Positions 50,045-62,633 of a stretch of DNA of 64,000 bases are shown here, piece by piece; positions within the stretch are counted from its first letter, which is position 1, and each line of letters starts with the position of its first letter. The notes beneath the pieces were generated by a model. That model made no database searches, had not been told where the DNA came from, and saw nothing but the letters and a program-made list of their open reading frames with translations. Source of the stretch: Pseudorasbora parva (taxonomy: Eukaryota > Chordata > Actinopteri > Cypriniformes > Gobionidae); assembly GCF_024679245.1 (NCBI RefSeq), contig NC_090188.1, positions 37,230,992 to 37,294,991 of the forward strand, in the 5' to 3' direction. A program made the position numbers and the translations under genes.

Positions 50045-51200
50045 TTAAATGAGACCTAAAGATTTTGCTAAATTAACTAATTCAATTGTGTACAATATTT
50101 AATGAAAACCCAGAGAAATGATTAAAACCATAAAATAGATGTTTATTATCAAGGCTGTAGGTTTTGGAGCAAACATAAAGGGAAACTGCCATGCCTGTTA
50201 TTCCAAAATGCGGTCAATGTCCGTCAATTAGTTCACCGGCGGATATATTTGATTAAAAGCAATGCTAATATTACCGAAAGGCTTTCTCACGTTGAATCTA
50301 AAAGAGGACGCATGATAAAACCTGGATGTTAAATGCAGAAAGGCGAGCGAAAATGTCACTGAAGTATGTGTGAGTGTTTATGTCTGTGTGTGTGAGAGAG
50401 TGAGTCATTCTATCCATCTGTGATGTGGAAATTTACAAAAAAACAGTCCTTTTCCCTCGCTTTTCCCTCGTACAGTTTGAAAGATCGCACCCCGTTACAC
50501 ACCGGTGAGTGCAGGAGGGCACAAGAGGGTAAAGGGCTGAGAGATAAATTACAAACGGAAGAACAAATACGAATGATTGTCAATCTGAACATGTACCATC
50601 ATTTTATGCCAAAGCATTGCCCCTTAAGACACTGAATTCTTCTCTTACATTTCGAACACACTCGTATTAGTCACTCAATGTAATGTCTGCTTAAAATTAG
50701 AGGCTGCCGTTTCCTTCCTGTGTGATGTCATTGTTGCTTCCTGTTGTTTATCTCCTCTGTCCTTCCAAGGACACTAGACATTTATAACAGAAGACTTTTA
50801 TCTTTATGGCATTTGAAGTCATCAACATATTTTAGAATTCATGCATTTCATATTCTTTCTTTATTTGAGCAAATACATCAAAATCACGCTACAGTATACT
50901 GAACAAAGAATCGGAACAATAAAATATTCCCGTTCCGTTTGAGCAATGGATTTCTATGATATCTTGATCATTGTATTCACGTTCATTTGGTTCAGATAAA
51001 ACTCAACCTGCTTTTAATGCCATTCGCTGGACATCTCATGTCAAAGTGCAAGAAGCAGTGAAATATAATTTTTACAGAAATGTCACCACAGCGTCTTCCA
51101 ATGAGCCTGGGTTGGGTTTGGAACAACATGAGGGTGAGTAAACATTGACGAAATGTTCATTTTCATTTCAGATGTTATCAGACTGGTTTTTGCCTACACA
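50044..51200. other. Intron 1, no gene recognised
   Basis: 50120-50800 is repeat-free. GTTTGGAACAACATGAGGGT GAGTAAA near 51115 is a MITE end fragment (family of 18716-19493). Confidence 0.4.
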
Positions 51201-51324
51201 ATATATTTCTAAGAGCCGTATCGAGTATGAGTGTGACAAGACCCTCATGTCATGATTTGATAATGAACTTACGGTACGATATGATATTCCCCCATTGCAT
51301 TATAATACATTATATTCAACATTA

Positions 51325-51912
51325 CACACTGATCAGGTATACAATTATGACCACCTTCTTAATATTGTGTTGGTGTTTCGGCAGTGGACAGGGGTCAGCA
51401 TGGGCACCCTGACTGGTCTGTGGATATGCAGCCCTAAAAGCAACAAACTGCGATGCACTGTGTATTCTGACACCTTTCCATCAAAACCAGCATTAACTTC
51501 TTGAGCAATTTGAGCTACAGTATCTCGTCTGTTTGATTTGGACCACACGGGCCAACCTTCGCTCCACACCTGCATCAAAGAGCCTTGGCCGCCCATGACC
51601 CTGTGGCCGGTTCTCCACTGTTCCTTCCTTGGAGCACTTTTGATAGATACTGACCACTGCAGACCGGGAACAGCCCACAAGAGCTGCAGTTTTGGAGATG
51701 CTCTGACCCAGTCGTCTAGACATCACAATTTGCCCCTTGTCAAACTCGCTCAAATCCTAACACTTGCCCATTTTTCCTGCTTCTTACACATCAACTTTGA
51801 GGACAAAATTTTCACTTGCTGCCTAATATATCCCACCCACTAACAGGTCCCGTGATGAAGAGATAATCTGTGTTATTCACTTCACCTGTCATAATGTTAT
51901 GCCTGATCTGTG
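51325..51912 (-). mobile_element. Internally deleted Tc1 element, copy C
   Basis: It begins CACACTGATCAGG after TA (51323-51324) and ends TTATGCCTGATCTGTG before TA. At 588 bp it retains the N-terminal transposase region on the minus strand and lacks the catalytic core. Confidence 0.9.
51345..51771 (-). pseudogene. Truncated Tc1 transposase (N-terminal part, broken)
   Basis: The ancestral ATG is at 51771-51769; codon 5 is a TAG stop (51759-51757). After it the frame reads [20 protein letters not shown], then [18 protein letters not shown] and [10 protein letters not shown]. Near 51530 the frame shifts, and [20 protein letters not shown] continues in another frame to RPVRVPMLTPVH. This covers both HTH modules; the DDE core is deleted. 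It is not functional. Confidence 0.88.
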
Positions 51913-52036
51913 TATAGTAATTTAATGTAGTACTGACACTTAAACTCTGTACACTTGAATTTTTTCTCACAGAGCAATTAAAATTTTTTGCGTGAACTAT
52001 ACACAATAAAGATTTATCAACGATACATATTGTTGC

Positions 52037-52560
52037 TAGCCTAGAAATCTAGACGCACCCTAGCGGCAGAAAATTTAATCTGCCCGCGAGTGTCGTCTAG
52101 CAACTCTCAATACCCTTCTGAGCTGTATTCCCCTAACTCTTGCCGGGCCAATCACATCGTGTATAGTGTCGGTGGGCGGAGCCATAATGACGACGGCCGA
52201 GTTGCGTTTGCGTGCTTCTAGTAAACACAGAAACTGGCGAACGGTGGTCTTTCGAATCAGCTTTGACCGCGACTCTGGAAGACTTGGAGTTAAGCTTTTC
52301 TCTGAGAAAAGAACAAAGAACGGCACTGAAGTCATTCTTAAAAAGGGAAGATGTGTTCGGAGTTTTGCCGACCGGATACGGCGAATGTTTAATCTGTCAA
52401 CAAGCTCTGCTTCACCTTCGTTGCTCTGGTTGGTGTAGCGCTATCCTATCGCGTGCAGAGGGAGTTTGAAAGACAACCGTTTATCCCGCCCCTCGGATTG
52501 AGCTGTCAATGGTGAGTTTCCAGACCAAACATCTTGATGTGGGTCTGGCTTGTCAGGCTA
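52037..52560 (+). mobile_element. TAGCCTG-family transposon carrying a helicase fragment, 9-bp TSD
   Basis: It starts TAGCCTAGAAATCTAGACGC and ends GGTCTGGCTTGTCAGGCTA. It is flanked by a perfect 9-bp duplication, TATTGTTGC, at 52028-52036 and 52561-52569. The surrounding DNA (about 51990-52620, with GATACATATTG on the left and TGCAATATATTGTGACACTA on the right) is an older repeat split by the insertion. Confidence 0.87.
52212..52469 (+). pseudogene. Decayed helicase-like fragment (RecQ-type motif I region)
   Basis: The frame reads LELSFSLRKEQRTALKSFLK then REDVFGVLPTGYGECLICQ. This resembles the start of a superfamily-2 helicase domain: a Q-motif-like segment, then LPTGYGKS. The Walker A Lys-Ser is replaced by Glu-Cys, and similarity stops after about 20 further residues with no motif II. 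It is therefore a non-catalytic fragment inside a transposon. Whether the source is a host gene or a larger autonomous relative is unknown. Confidence 0.7.
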
Positions 52561-52569
52561 TATTGTTGC

Positions 52570-53590
52570 AATTTTGTATTGCAATATATTGTGACACTAT
52601 TGTTACACACCTAATAACTAGTAAATGAAACAAAACAAAACAAGAATGAAAACAACCAATGACCTCAAAAACCCAAACTATAACTTGCAAAATTCAAATG
52701 CTTCTGCAATTTTTACTCCAATCATCCAATTCAGTTGTTTTAGTTAGCTGGTCATCTTTTCCAAGTAAATAACTGAGAATATCTAGCATGTCTCTTTAGG
52801 ATGCTGGGACATCTACCATCTGGCTTCTCAGGGGAAAAAATAGGGTCCTAGAATTACAGGCATTTAACAGACATAATGTGAAGCATGCACGTACACACAC
52901 TTACTTGAACACACACACACAACAGAATGTACGAAGGCGGCGAAAGCCACGACTCCCTCTGCTCGCTGCCGTCCCAGGCTGAAGGTGTCTCAGTGCGGCC
53001 TCTCTCCCATCTGTGCGGCAGTGGGCGTCAGGCCAGCGTCACACCCCACCGTAACCGGCCAAGAAACAACTCGCCGAGTGCCACACAGGTGACACACCAT
53101 CAACCACAACACAACCGTCCTTCTTATTCCATCTCCATTCAAACGTGTCACACACACTCATTCAATTGTTATGGTCTTTTAGAAGGAATCATAATGGAGA
53201 AAAAATGGTAACACTTTATTTTACAGTGTCCTTGTAAAGCAAATAATGCAATTATACGCAACTAGCCCTAATCCAAGTACTAGTCCTAACCCTGTACTTT
53301 AACATATAATTACGCTGTAACAAGGACACCTTAATGTCTAAGCAAATAAATAAATAAGAAAAGCAACAACCCCCAATCCGCTTCCACCCTGCACTCACCC
53401 ATGAACACAAGTGTCCAACTTGTATTGACTAACAACAACAAAAAAGATTTCTTGGAAGAGAAGATGTTTGCAGTTAAATCATGGCAAACTCACAGGGTAA
53501 CATGGCTAAATAAAGGTACTGTTAAATACTGGTTCATCGTCACTGATATCATTTGCATTGCTGGAGCCTATTTTTCAGTGATTAATATCT
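52570..53590. other. Intron 1; GC-rich patch 52925-53110, no gene recognised
   Basis: The patch is CpG-containing and preceded by a CA run. A plus-strand frame (MYEGGESHDSLCSLPSQAEG) looks coding-like for about 20 codons but has no recognised homologue. It could be an alternative promoter or exon, and is unproven. Confidence 0.35.
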
Positions 53591-53767
53591 TAAAGGGATA
53601 GTTCACCCAAAAATGAAAATTCTGTTCACATTTTCTATCTCTCATGTTGTTCCAAACCCATAAGACTTTTGTTCATCTTCGAAAACACAAGAAATTTGTT
53701 TTTAATGAAATCTGACAGATTCCTGTCCCTCTAATGAGCGTCCACACAATCAAAACTTGGATGCTTT

Positions 53768-54690
53768 AAAGTGGTCCTATTATGCCCCTTTTTATGTAAA
53801 ATATTTATTGTTAAAATTGTCCCTTTTTAAGGGTGAGGAAAAACGCATTGTTTTTGTGTGTGTCCCTTTAAATGCACATGAGCTGCTGCTCCCGACCCCC
53901 TTTCTAGAAGAGGGCGGAGCTTCAAGAGCTCATGTTAGCAGCTCTGATTACCTCACGGTTGAGCCTTTTATGTTCAAACCGGAGTCAGACAATGATGGAG
54001 AGACTCAAGAAGAAGTGGCAACATGTAGAATGAAACAGGACGTTTCTGAATGGTTATGTAGCTGATGTGGAGTTAACTATCTTCAAATCATTGATTAGCA
54101 TATTCTGTCATGATAATCTATAAATGTGGGAACTGTTGTAAGATGCCATCAGAGCCAGAGAATATCTGCTGCATGAAGATATAACAAGTATAGTTTAGTT
54201 TAATTACGGTTATAACATGATGTATTCTTGCTTTTATGACATGACATGTTCGTACTGTATTGCAATAAATGTGAAAAGTCGGATGTGACAGCTTGAGCAG
54301 ACTCACAAATGTGCTACAACAACTCCCGGGGACGGGGTTTATGTCAATTTTAGTGAATAAGCTTGTTGTAGTCCCTATACGCTGTTTGTTGTAGTCCTTA
54401 AAAAGCGATTTCTTAAAAAAATATATAAATCCTTTTGCTTTAAGCATCGTAACTTTACAGATTATACTCAAACATGACACACTAACTAAAGTTAAAAAAG
54501 TGAAATCATAATCAACCACCACTTTAAAAAGTTCATAAAGACAGATGGTAAACAGACACTTAACCGTATGCTTGACGCATGAGAACAAACTTAATTTGTT
54601 CTTGAGGAAACTCAAAACATGCTCGTGTGAACAAACCTCACTGGTTCTTATCTGATGTGCTCTATGCTGATTAATGTGCATGATCAATGT
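53768..54690. mobile_element. DNA transposon O, truncated copy
   Basis: AAAGTGGTCCTATTATGCCC at 53768 and GAGCTGCTGCTCCCGACCCC... AGAGGGCGGAGC match 12033-12240. No right end was found. A 189-codon minus-strand frame here is judged accidental. Confidence 0.65.
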
Positions 54691-55840
54691 TTATACAACA
54701 GTTATTTCTGATTCTTGAATCTGATTGGCTGAGAGCCTTTTCCGACCGTGTGATATTCTCCCAGTAACAGCACTGGTACCGTTTTACCGAATTTGCTGCT
54801 GACTCTTGAGCCTTGTACTTTCGCCTGGCTCCGCTGCGTGAGCCTCCGCTGACTGCGCGCGCTCCTCCTCAAACAGACGAGGTGTTTATACTTGACGCGC
54901 TCGCCGTTGTGCTATTCTTTGAAACGCAGAGGGCGACTCTGCGTAATTGTTCTATAAACCATCCAGAAAAGCGTTGTGAAGAAGTGGGCTAATGTACACA
55001 GGTGAGGATATTTATTTTAGTACATTTCACCAAAAACCACACAACAAAAGATTTGTGTAAAACTCAGTAAACCTTAGCTTAATATTATTACTTGTGACGT
55101 GAGAAAAAAATATGCACTAAATTAACAATATCTTTATATATTTTCTAATTTGACTAAACTTTAGTGTTGTGATTTATTTATTTATTTGATTAAAAATGGA
55201 TCTTTATTTATAATGGCTTATTTCTGCTTTTGTAGGCTCATTCAGTAAATATAAGCACCTCATTTGTATGTGAAAACTGGGGGCCGGTGTGATGAGACGT
55301 CATGCTCGGCTAGGTTCGCTGAGAACTCGTTCATCTTCGGATGCGGAGCTGTGCGTTGAGTTACAAAAAATGCGCTGCACACCGCCAGGCGAAATGCAGT
55401 CTTGCGGACCCAACGCACATGACCGCCCCCTCCGCGTTGACGCGCACTTTCGCGCTCATGCGGACGCGTCGAGTATAAACAAGGCTTTACTGTAGATACT
55501 GGCTTAACATCAGCTATAAAATAAGCTATGAAGTGACGTTTTAGAATTAGTAACGGAGGCTTGGGCTCAACTTTCAAAACTATCACCTTGACATTTGAAT
55601 GCGTGGCGTAGAGACACTACGTTGTTGTTTCTTATTTATTTACACACTTGTGCTGTCAAGTTGTTGTATAAACGCAGTATCATACTCGTAACCATGCGAC
55701 ATGGTTCTACATCAGCATGCTTTGAATATGTTTGGCACTCGGCCAATCAGAGTGGTGCTGAAACAGCCATATCGCACCGTCACTTGTTCGATATTGTTCA
55801 TTTATATGTAAATAAAAGCCTAAATTAAATGTAAAGCGAT
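54691..55840. mobile_element. Dispersed repeat/transposon with GATTGG and CCAATC ends
   Basis: CAACAGTTATTTCTGATTCT TGAATCTGATTGGCTGAGAG at the left and CACTCGGCCAATCAGAGTGG at the right bracket CpG-rich interior sequence, including a second nested-looking block at 55285-55500. Confidence 0.5.
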
Positions 55841-56035
55841 TTTGGGATAGTTCAGATACACTTTTTGAAGCATCAAAATTTTGATTGTGTTGACTTTCAA
55901 AAGAGTTTCAGGAATGCCTCTTTTACAAATATCTTTGTTTGTCTTTCGAATAAGAAGTCTTATGACTTTGGAATGACATGAGGGTGAGTAAATTATGACA
56001 GAATGTTCTTTTTGATTTCATTCTGTTCCTCAAAC

Positions 56036-56340
56036 AAAACACTTCTGAAAACTTGGATTTTAGTACAAATAGACTATTTGTATGATGCTTTAGTGGTGTG
56101 TTTGGTCTTTTAGAGCTTGACAGCCACTGGTCACTGAATGCGTTCATAGTATGGAAAAGAACAGATCTTTCTTTCTGCGTTCCACAAAAGAAAGACATAA
56201 AGGTTTGAAATAAGAGGGTGAGTAAATGAGGACAAAATTTTAACTAACATTTTAAATGATAATTTAATAACACAATTCTTTTACATGGATTTATTTAACC
56301 TCACAAAGGTTTCACAAATTTCCCAGGTTTGCAACACAGT
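56036..56340. other. Intron 1 with a MITE fragment
   Basis: 56146-56237 contains TTCCACAAAAGAAAGACATA...AAGAGGGTGAGTAAATGAGG, a right-end fragment of the GGGATAGTTCACCC family. Confidence 0.5.
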
Positions 56341-56709
56341 AGCCGTGTTTCCACTGCCGGGCCAAAAGCGGGTGTGCTAGTGCGTGCCAGGGCCAAAAGT
56401 GTTTCCACTGTCACATCCGGGGCTTGATCGGGCCTCGTAGGGTTTCCTCGCGGCCAACGCCCAGAGTTTTTTTGACCCGCTGAATACTAAGTTTGGAGTT
56501 TGGATGACTTAATATACCAGCATTAAAGACTTTTCATTATAAATGAATTTTATATGATAAATGTATGTTATTTTGTAAAACCAGACTGATCTCATGAAAT
56601 GACGTATGTATGATATGCCAATTCGTATGCCATTTTGGCGTGCTATCCAGACGCATACTCGCTTTTTAGCGTGTTTATCAACGCCGTTTCATTCTATCCC
56701 CCTACATCT

Positions 56710-56729
56710 AACACACACACACACACACA
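56710..56729. repeat. (CA)10 microsatellite
   Basis: Short CA run at one edge of repeat G copy 3. Confidence 0.95.
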
Positions 56730-56909
56730 TGTCTGGTTCACTATCTTTGTGGGGACTCTTCATAGACCTTATGGTTTTTTATACCGTACAAACTGTATAT
56801 TTTATCCCCCTTACACTGCCCCTGCCCCTAAACCTACCCATCACAGGAAACATTCTGCATTTTTACAAAAAAACTTAATTTAGTATGCTTATAAATCCAT
56901 TTACCTTGT

Positions 56910-56911
<2 letters not shown>
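56730..56911 (-). repeat. Dispersed repeat G, copy 3 (inverted)
   Basis: TTTGTGGGGACTCTTCATAG, CGTACAAACTGTATATTTTA, CCTGCCCCTAAACCTACCCA and CAGGAAACATTCTGCATTTT are the complement of copies 1 and 2. CA arrays again lie on both sides. Confidence 0.85.

Positions 56912-56968
<57 letters not shown>
56912..56968. repeat. (CA)28 microsatellite
   Basis: Uninterrupted CA run. Confidence 0.98.
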
Positions 56969-56974
<6 letters not shown>

Positions 56975-57376
56975 AAGGTTCGTTTTGGCGTAGACATTCA
57001 CGCGGAGAGCTCAAAATGCGTACAGATAACACGCATTTGGCTTCAGAAAGTGGTGTGTATGTTTACGCTTTATGTAAGTCATGATGTCATGATGCTTGGG
57101 TTTTAAATTTTTAAGTAAACAACAAAATGGCAACAAACGGCCGTTTTACCATGCTCGTTTGTGATCTCGCTAGTTTCCAGTGATTTCGCTCTGATTAGTT
57201 TTCGGATAAAACATACATTATTTGGTGAGATGATGGGTTTGTGTGACGTTGTTCCAGAGAGGTGTGTTACGGGCAGGTTTTAGTGCTTGAGCTTCAGTGG
57301 AAACACAGCCTGGTATTGGGCTCAGTGCTACAGGGCCGAGGTTATAAGCCCAGCCAGCCCAGCCCGGCCCAATAAA

Positions 57377-58655
<1,279 letters not shown>

Positions 58656-59470
58656 AACGACCAAGTTGCGGCATTTCATTTCCACAGAGCGAAAGACGCA
58701 GAGCTGCCGCTAATTCCTATTGGCCAGTCAGTGCAGAGCTATTTAAGTACGGCTTGTACATCGAATCTTTTACACAGAATTGTCAGCTCACCACAAATTT
58801 GCATCCCTGCACTGTTGCTGAAAAACCAAGATGCACTAAAAATCGGACTGTGCTTGAAATCATGTGGACGCCACATGGACCCAACAACCGCCACCTTTGC
58901 AATCCAAAGCAGCACCTTGCGTTTTAAACCTGCAAAGAAACTGCGACTGACAGACAAACGCAGAGCAGAACGGCTCTCGACAACAGAACGATCTGGAAAA
59001 ACCTGCCTGGACCGGGCTTACCGGCTGCTCTCCGTCATCTCTGCGTATCTAGCGGCAGCGCTCACGGCATCGCGGGGCAAGCGTCTCCCGGGCACGCTCA
59101 GAAGGACGGAGACCGAGCATGTCTGCGTCCAGAAAGCAGGGAGAAAGCTCCAGCCTCCTCTTCACACACTGTATGATTCAGTCTCCTTGACAAACACTCT
59201 GAGTGCTGGAGTATGAGTCATCCACAAGCAGCCATTTCTGCCTTGAGCCGGCGGCCTACAGCACAGCTTTCTCTCTCTTGCAGTCTAACGTGCAGAGAAT
59301 ATAATCTCCGAGCAGCGTAAGCTCCAACTCGCCTACACCTCCAGCTAAAGCTACGACCAAGAACACCCACACATGCACAGGGTGTGGGCTCAACCGAACA
59401 TGAACCAGTGCAGTTAGTTACTGTGCCCCTCTACATCAAACAACACACCTACACGCACACGAGAGCTGAC
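58656..59470. other. GC-balanced, repeat-free stretch; possible regulatory DNA
   Basis: It holds CTATTGGCCAGTCAGTGCAGAG with a TATTTAAG box 20 bases further (58740), then CpG-richer sequence at 58960-59110. This could be a promoter on the plus strand or conserved intronic DNA. The 161-codon frame has no recognised domain. Confidence 0.35.
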
Positions 59471-59709
59471 TTGGAGCCTATACGCTGTGTAAACACCTAC
59501 ATCTCTTAACCATCAATCATTTGCGCGGACAGGAGAGCTGGTCCTGGTCGTTTGAGTGTTGAAGAAAAGACGGTATTATGATGGCTGTCGATAGAGAAAG
59601 ATGCTTTCTGAAGGCAGAGGGTGTAGTTTAGGCTAAACCTTGACCCACTGGTTTCTACATTGGAGGCCTTTTGAAAATGCCATTTTTTTGAGCGATTACT
59701 ATTTAGATG

Positions 59710-59882
59710 AATGGGATAGTTCACCTTAAAAATGACATTTTCTTACCAGTGGAAGTCAACGGTCACCAAAATTGTTCTGCAAAATATCTTTGTGTACTGC
59801 AGAAGAAAGGCATACAGGTTTGGAATGACATGAGGGTGAGGAAATGATGACAGAAATTTGGGCTGAACGGACCCTTTAGGCA
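59710..59882. mobile_element. Short MITE (GGGATAGTTCACC family)
   Basis: TGGGATAGTTCACCTTAAAA at 59712 and GGGCTGAACGGACCCTTTA at the right form imperfect inverted ends around GGAATGACATGAGGGTGAGG. Confidence 0.7.
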
Positions 59883-59974
59883 TAATGCTATTTTAGTTCA
59901 ACACGGATGAAATATTGAAATATTATTAATATGAAAAATAATGGTTTACTATTGAATATATGATTAAATGTAAT

Positions 59975-60165
59975 TTCTTCTTGTGATGCAAAGCTGATTT
60001 TTCAGCATCAATACTCCAGTCTTCAGTGTCTCATAATCCTTCAGAAATCGTTCTGATATGCTGCTTACATTATTATTATATTAATTGAAATCAGTTGTGC
60101 TAATTAATACTTCTATGGAAACGGTGTACTGATACCAAACTGTTGAATGGTACTGTACATGAAGC
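59975..60165. repeat. Dispersed repeat R, copy 3
   Basis: GATGCAAAGCTGATTTTTCA, ACTCCAGTCTTCAGTGTCTC and CTGTTGAATGGTACTGTA match the family order. Confidence 0.7.
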
Positions 60166-60656
60166 ATACAGGCGTCATTTAAGTTGCAAACAGGTGTTTT
60201 TTTTAAAGTTTTATTATTGCAAATCTATCTATGTAACCATGATACAATGGAGGAAAACAGTCACCACCCATTTCTACAGAAGCAAATTTTTTTTCTGATA
60301 AAATTGTGAAGTAATTTAATGAAAAGATGATAATAGGTTTGGGTGCATGTGGAATCTCACATATGAAATGAAACAGTTCCAGTGAAAGAATGCTGCACTA
60401 CAACCAGTTTTGCCAGGTACTGGTGTAATTTTATTAACATTTATTAAACTTTTTACATGCTCGAACAACATACTTCAAATGGCTGATAGCAAAAGTCATG
60501 ATCAGCAGTCTTCTTTTCGCTACTGTTATTCCATTCAGTGATTTTATTTTAATCTTATTAAAAATAGCCAAATATTTTGGTTGATAAACGTTCATCAACA
60601 CACACATCAGTTATTGTAAACAGAAACTGAAGCATGTTTGCTTGATGTGCGTAAAC
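60166..60656. other. Intron 1, AT-rich
   Basis: Nothing recognised. Confidence 0.4.
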
Positions 60657-61357
60657 CAGTCTTACGCAGCACGTTTGAGCTTCAGTAAGAACCAATGAGG
60701 TTCATTCTCGTGTTACGCAGCACGTTTGAGCTTCAGTAAGAACCAATGAGGTTCATTCTCGTGTTACGCAGCACGTTTGAGCTTCAGTAAGAACCAATGA
60801 GGTTCATTCTCGTGTTACGCAGCACGTTTGAGCTTCAGTAAGAACCAATGAGGTTCATTCTCGTGTTACGCAGCACGTTTGAGCTTCCTCAAGAACCAAT
60901 GAGGTTCATTCTCGTGTTACGCAGCACGTTTGAGCTTCAGTAAGAACCAATGAGGTTCATTGTCGTGTTACGCAGCACGTTTGAGCGTCAGTGAGAACCA
61001 ATGAGGTTCATTCTCGTGTTACGCAGCACGTTTGAGCGTCAGTGAGAACCAATGAGGTTCATTCTCGTGTTACGCAGCACGTTTGAGCGTCAGTGAGAAC
61101 CAATGAGGTTCATTCTCGTGTTACGCAGCACGTTTGAGCGTCAGTGAGAACCAATGAGGTTCATTCTCGTGTTACGCAGCACGTTTGAGCGTCAGTGAGA
61201 ACCAATGAGGTTCATTCTCGTGTTACGCAGCACGTTTGAGCGTCAGTGAGAACCAATGAGGTTCATTCTCGTGTTACGCAGCACGTTTGAGCGTCAGTGA
61301 GAACCAATGAGGTTCATTCTCGTGTTACGCAGCACGTTTGAGCTTCCTCAAGAACCA
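60657..61357. repeat. 51-bp minisatellite, block 1 (about 13.7 units)
   Basis: The unit is GTTACGCAGCACGTTTGAGC, then a 10-base variable window, then AACCAATGAGGTTCATTCTC GT. The period is exactly 51 (TTACGCAG at 60662, 60713, 60764). Three window types occur: TTCAGTAAG, TTCCTCAAG and GTCAGTGAG; the last forms one homogeneous run of seven units. Confidence 0.99.
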
Positions 61358-61753
61358 GGAAATATGATCCAGAAACCAGGAAAAAAATCTTCCTCAAGAA
61401 CCAGGAAGTATGATCATATTAGTCCAGTTCTGTCAACACTGCACTGGCTCCCTATTAAACATCGCATACATTTTAAAATCTTGCTTATTACTTACAAAGC
61501 ACTAAATAGTTTAGCTCCCCGGTACTTAAGCGAGCTTTTAACACATTATACTCCATCACGTCTATTGCGGTCTCAAAACTCTGGCCAGTTAATTATACCT
61601 AGAATATCTAAATCAACTGCAGGCGGTCGATCATTTTCCTATTTAGCTCCTAAACTCTGGAATAGTCTTCCTAGCATTGTTCGGGAAGCAGACACACTCT
61701 GTCAGTTTAAATCTAGACTAAAAACACATCTCTTTACTATGGCATACACATAG
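61307..61753 (+). pseudogene. C-terminal fragment of LINE ORF2 (past the reverse transcriptase core)
   Basis: In-frame residues TRKYDHISPVLSTLHWLPIK, then RIHFKILLITYKALN, then GGRSFSYLAPKLWNSLP and FKSRLKTHLF form the well-known terminal block of fish L2/CR1/Rex-type ORF2. LINE-derived codons begin at about 61358; the codons before that are minisatellite. No RT catalytic motif (YADD-type) is present. The frame is open to TAG at 61751-61753, suggesting a fairly recent, but dead-on-arrival, insertion. Confidence 0.87.
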
Positions 61754-62633
61754 AACATTTTTAACTTTCATTACTCAGATCAATTGACTGATTGTTAGGC
61801 TGCATTAACTAGGTCAGCCGGAACCGGGAACACTTCCCATAACACCTGATGTACTCGTTACATCATAAAAAGAGTGGCATCTACGCTAATGTTAGTCTCT
61901 CTGTTTATCCCGAGGTTTATCCCGGATCTGGGCCCTGTCCGGATCGGATGGTGGACCTGCCTGGACATAACCAACGCATCCTGGAGTGTCTGCTGAGCCG
62001 TGTCAATTGGTGTCTCCTCCGAAATTTCCTCACTGGCACGACATGCTCAAAACCCGTCTTCGGCGCAATAATTCCGATCTTTCATGTATTCATACTCTTG
62101 TGTAATCGACGCCCCATCCTAAATAAATCCGTCTCTTCCGTGATACCATGACATTTTGAATATTCCAATCTAATATGATTTCTGACCTGTAAGGTTGCCA
62201 GAATAATAATCTTACACGGTGTGTTAATAGGCCAGAGGAGAACTGGCACCCCGACTGAGTCTGGTTTCTCCCAAGGTTTATTTTTCTCCATCATGCCCTG
62301 ATGGAGTTTTGGTTCCTTGCCACTGTCGCCTTTGGCTTGGCTTGCTCAGTTGGGGACACTAAAAATATGATTAAAGTTATTCAACTTATTATACAAATAA
62401 AATGTATGAATTAGGTCTTATTTAATTCTATAAACTATAATACTGATCTGCCAACATTGTCGCTATATGATAAATTAAAATAAGCTGATAACATCACAGT
62501 TTTCTCCAGTACGACTGTACAGCCAAATCTAATTTTGTCGCAATATTATCCTGTTTGACACTGTGAAGCTGCTTTGACACAATCGTGATTCTAAAAGCGC
62601 TATATAAATAAAGTTGATTGATTGATTGATTGA
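61358..62633 (+). mobile_element. LINE 3' end (L2/CR1-like), 5'-truncated, inserted in the minisatellite
   Basis: It encodes the tail of a LINE polyprotein, then a 3' UTR ending GCGCTATATAAATAAAGTTG and (ATTG)n. The 10-mer TCAAGAACCA lies at 61348-61357 and again at 62634-62643, consistent with a target duplication. The short-repeat tail and the conserved terminal motif fit L2/CR1-type elements. Confidence 0.85.

Larger units (their letters stand above)
53594..56035. mobile_element. Composite: MITE of the GGGATAGTTCACCC family split by inserted repeats
   Basis: The left end GGGATAGTTCACCCAAAAAT at 53598 and the right end GGAATGACATGAGGGTGAGT AAATTATGACAGAAT at 55970-56005 are in inverted orientation. 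GATGCTTTA (53760) and GAAGCATCAAAATTTTGATT (55867) look like the broken middle. Confidence 0.5.
56341..57318. mobile_element. DNA transposon, ends AGCCGTGTTTCCACTG
   Basis: CAGTAGCCGTGTTTCCACTG at 56337 is mirrored by CAGTGGAAACACAGCCTGG at 57295. It has no transposase. Repeat G copy 3 and CA arrays lie inside it. Confidence 0.7.

Noticed and set aside
52927..53211. Possible exon MYEGGESHDSLCSLPSQAEG
   Set aside because: Coding-like composition for about 20 codons and an upstream CA-rich AG, but no homologue recognised and no consistent donor, so it is not called a gene.
53395..53420. Minus-strand GGTGAGTG as the spred2 exon 1 donor
   Set aside because: The sequence before it does not read as a short acidic peptide starting with Met and does not end in a two-base split codon suited to exon 2.
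54118..54687. 189-codon minus-strand frame
   Set aside because: It lies inside a truncated copy of transposon O, is rich in Phe/Ile/Cys as expected from AT-rich DNA, and shows no domain or start context.
58731..59216. 161-codon plus-strand frame
   Set aside because: No recognised domain, unusual composition, no splice partners. Kept only as a GC-balanced, possibly regulatory stretch.
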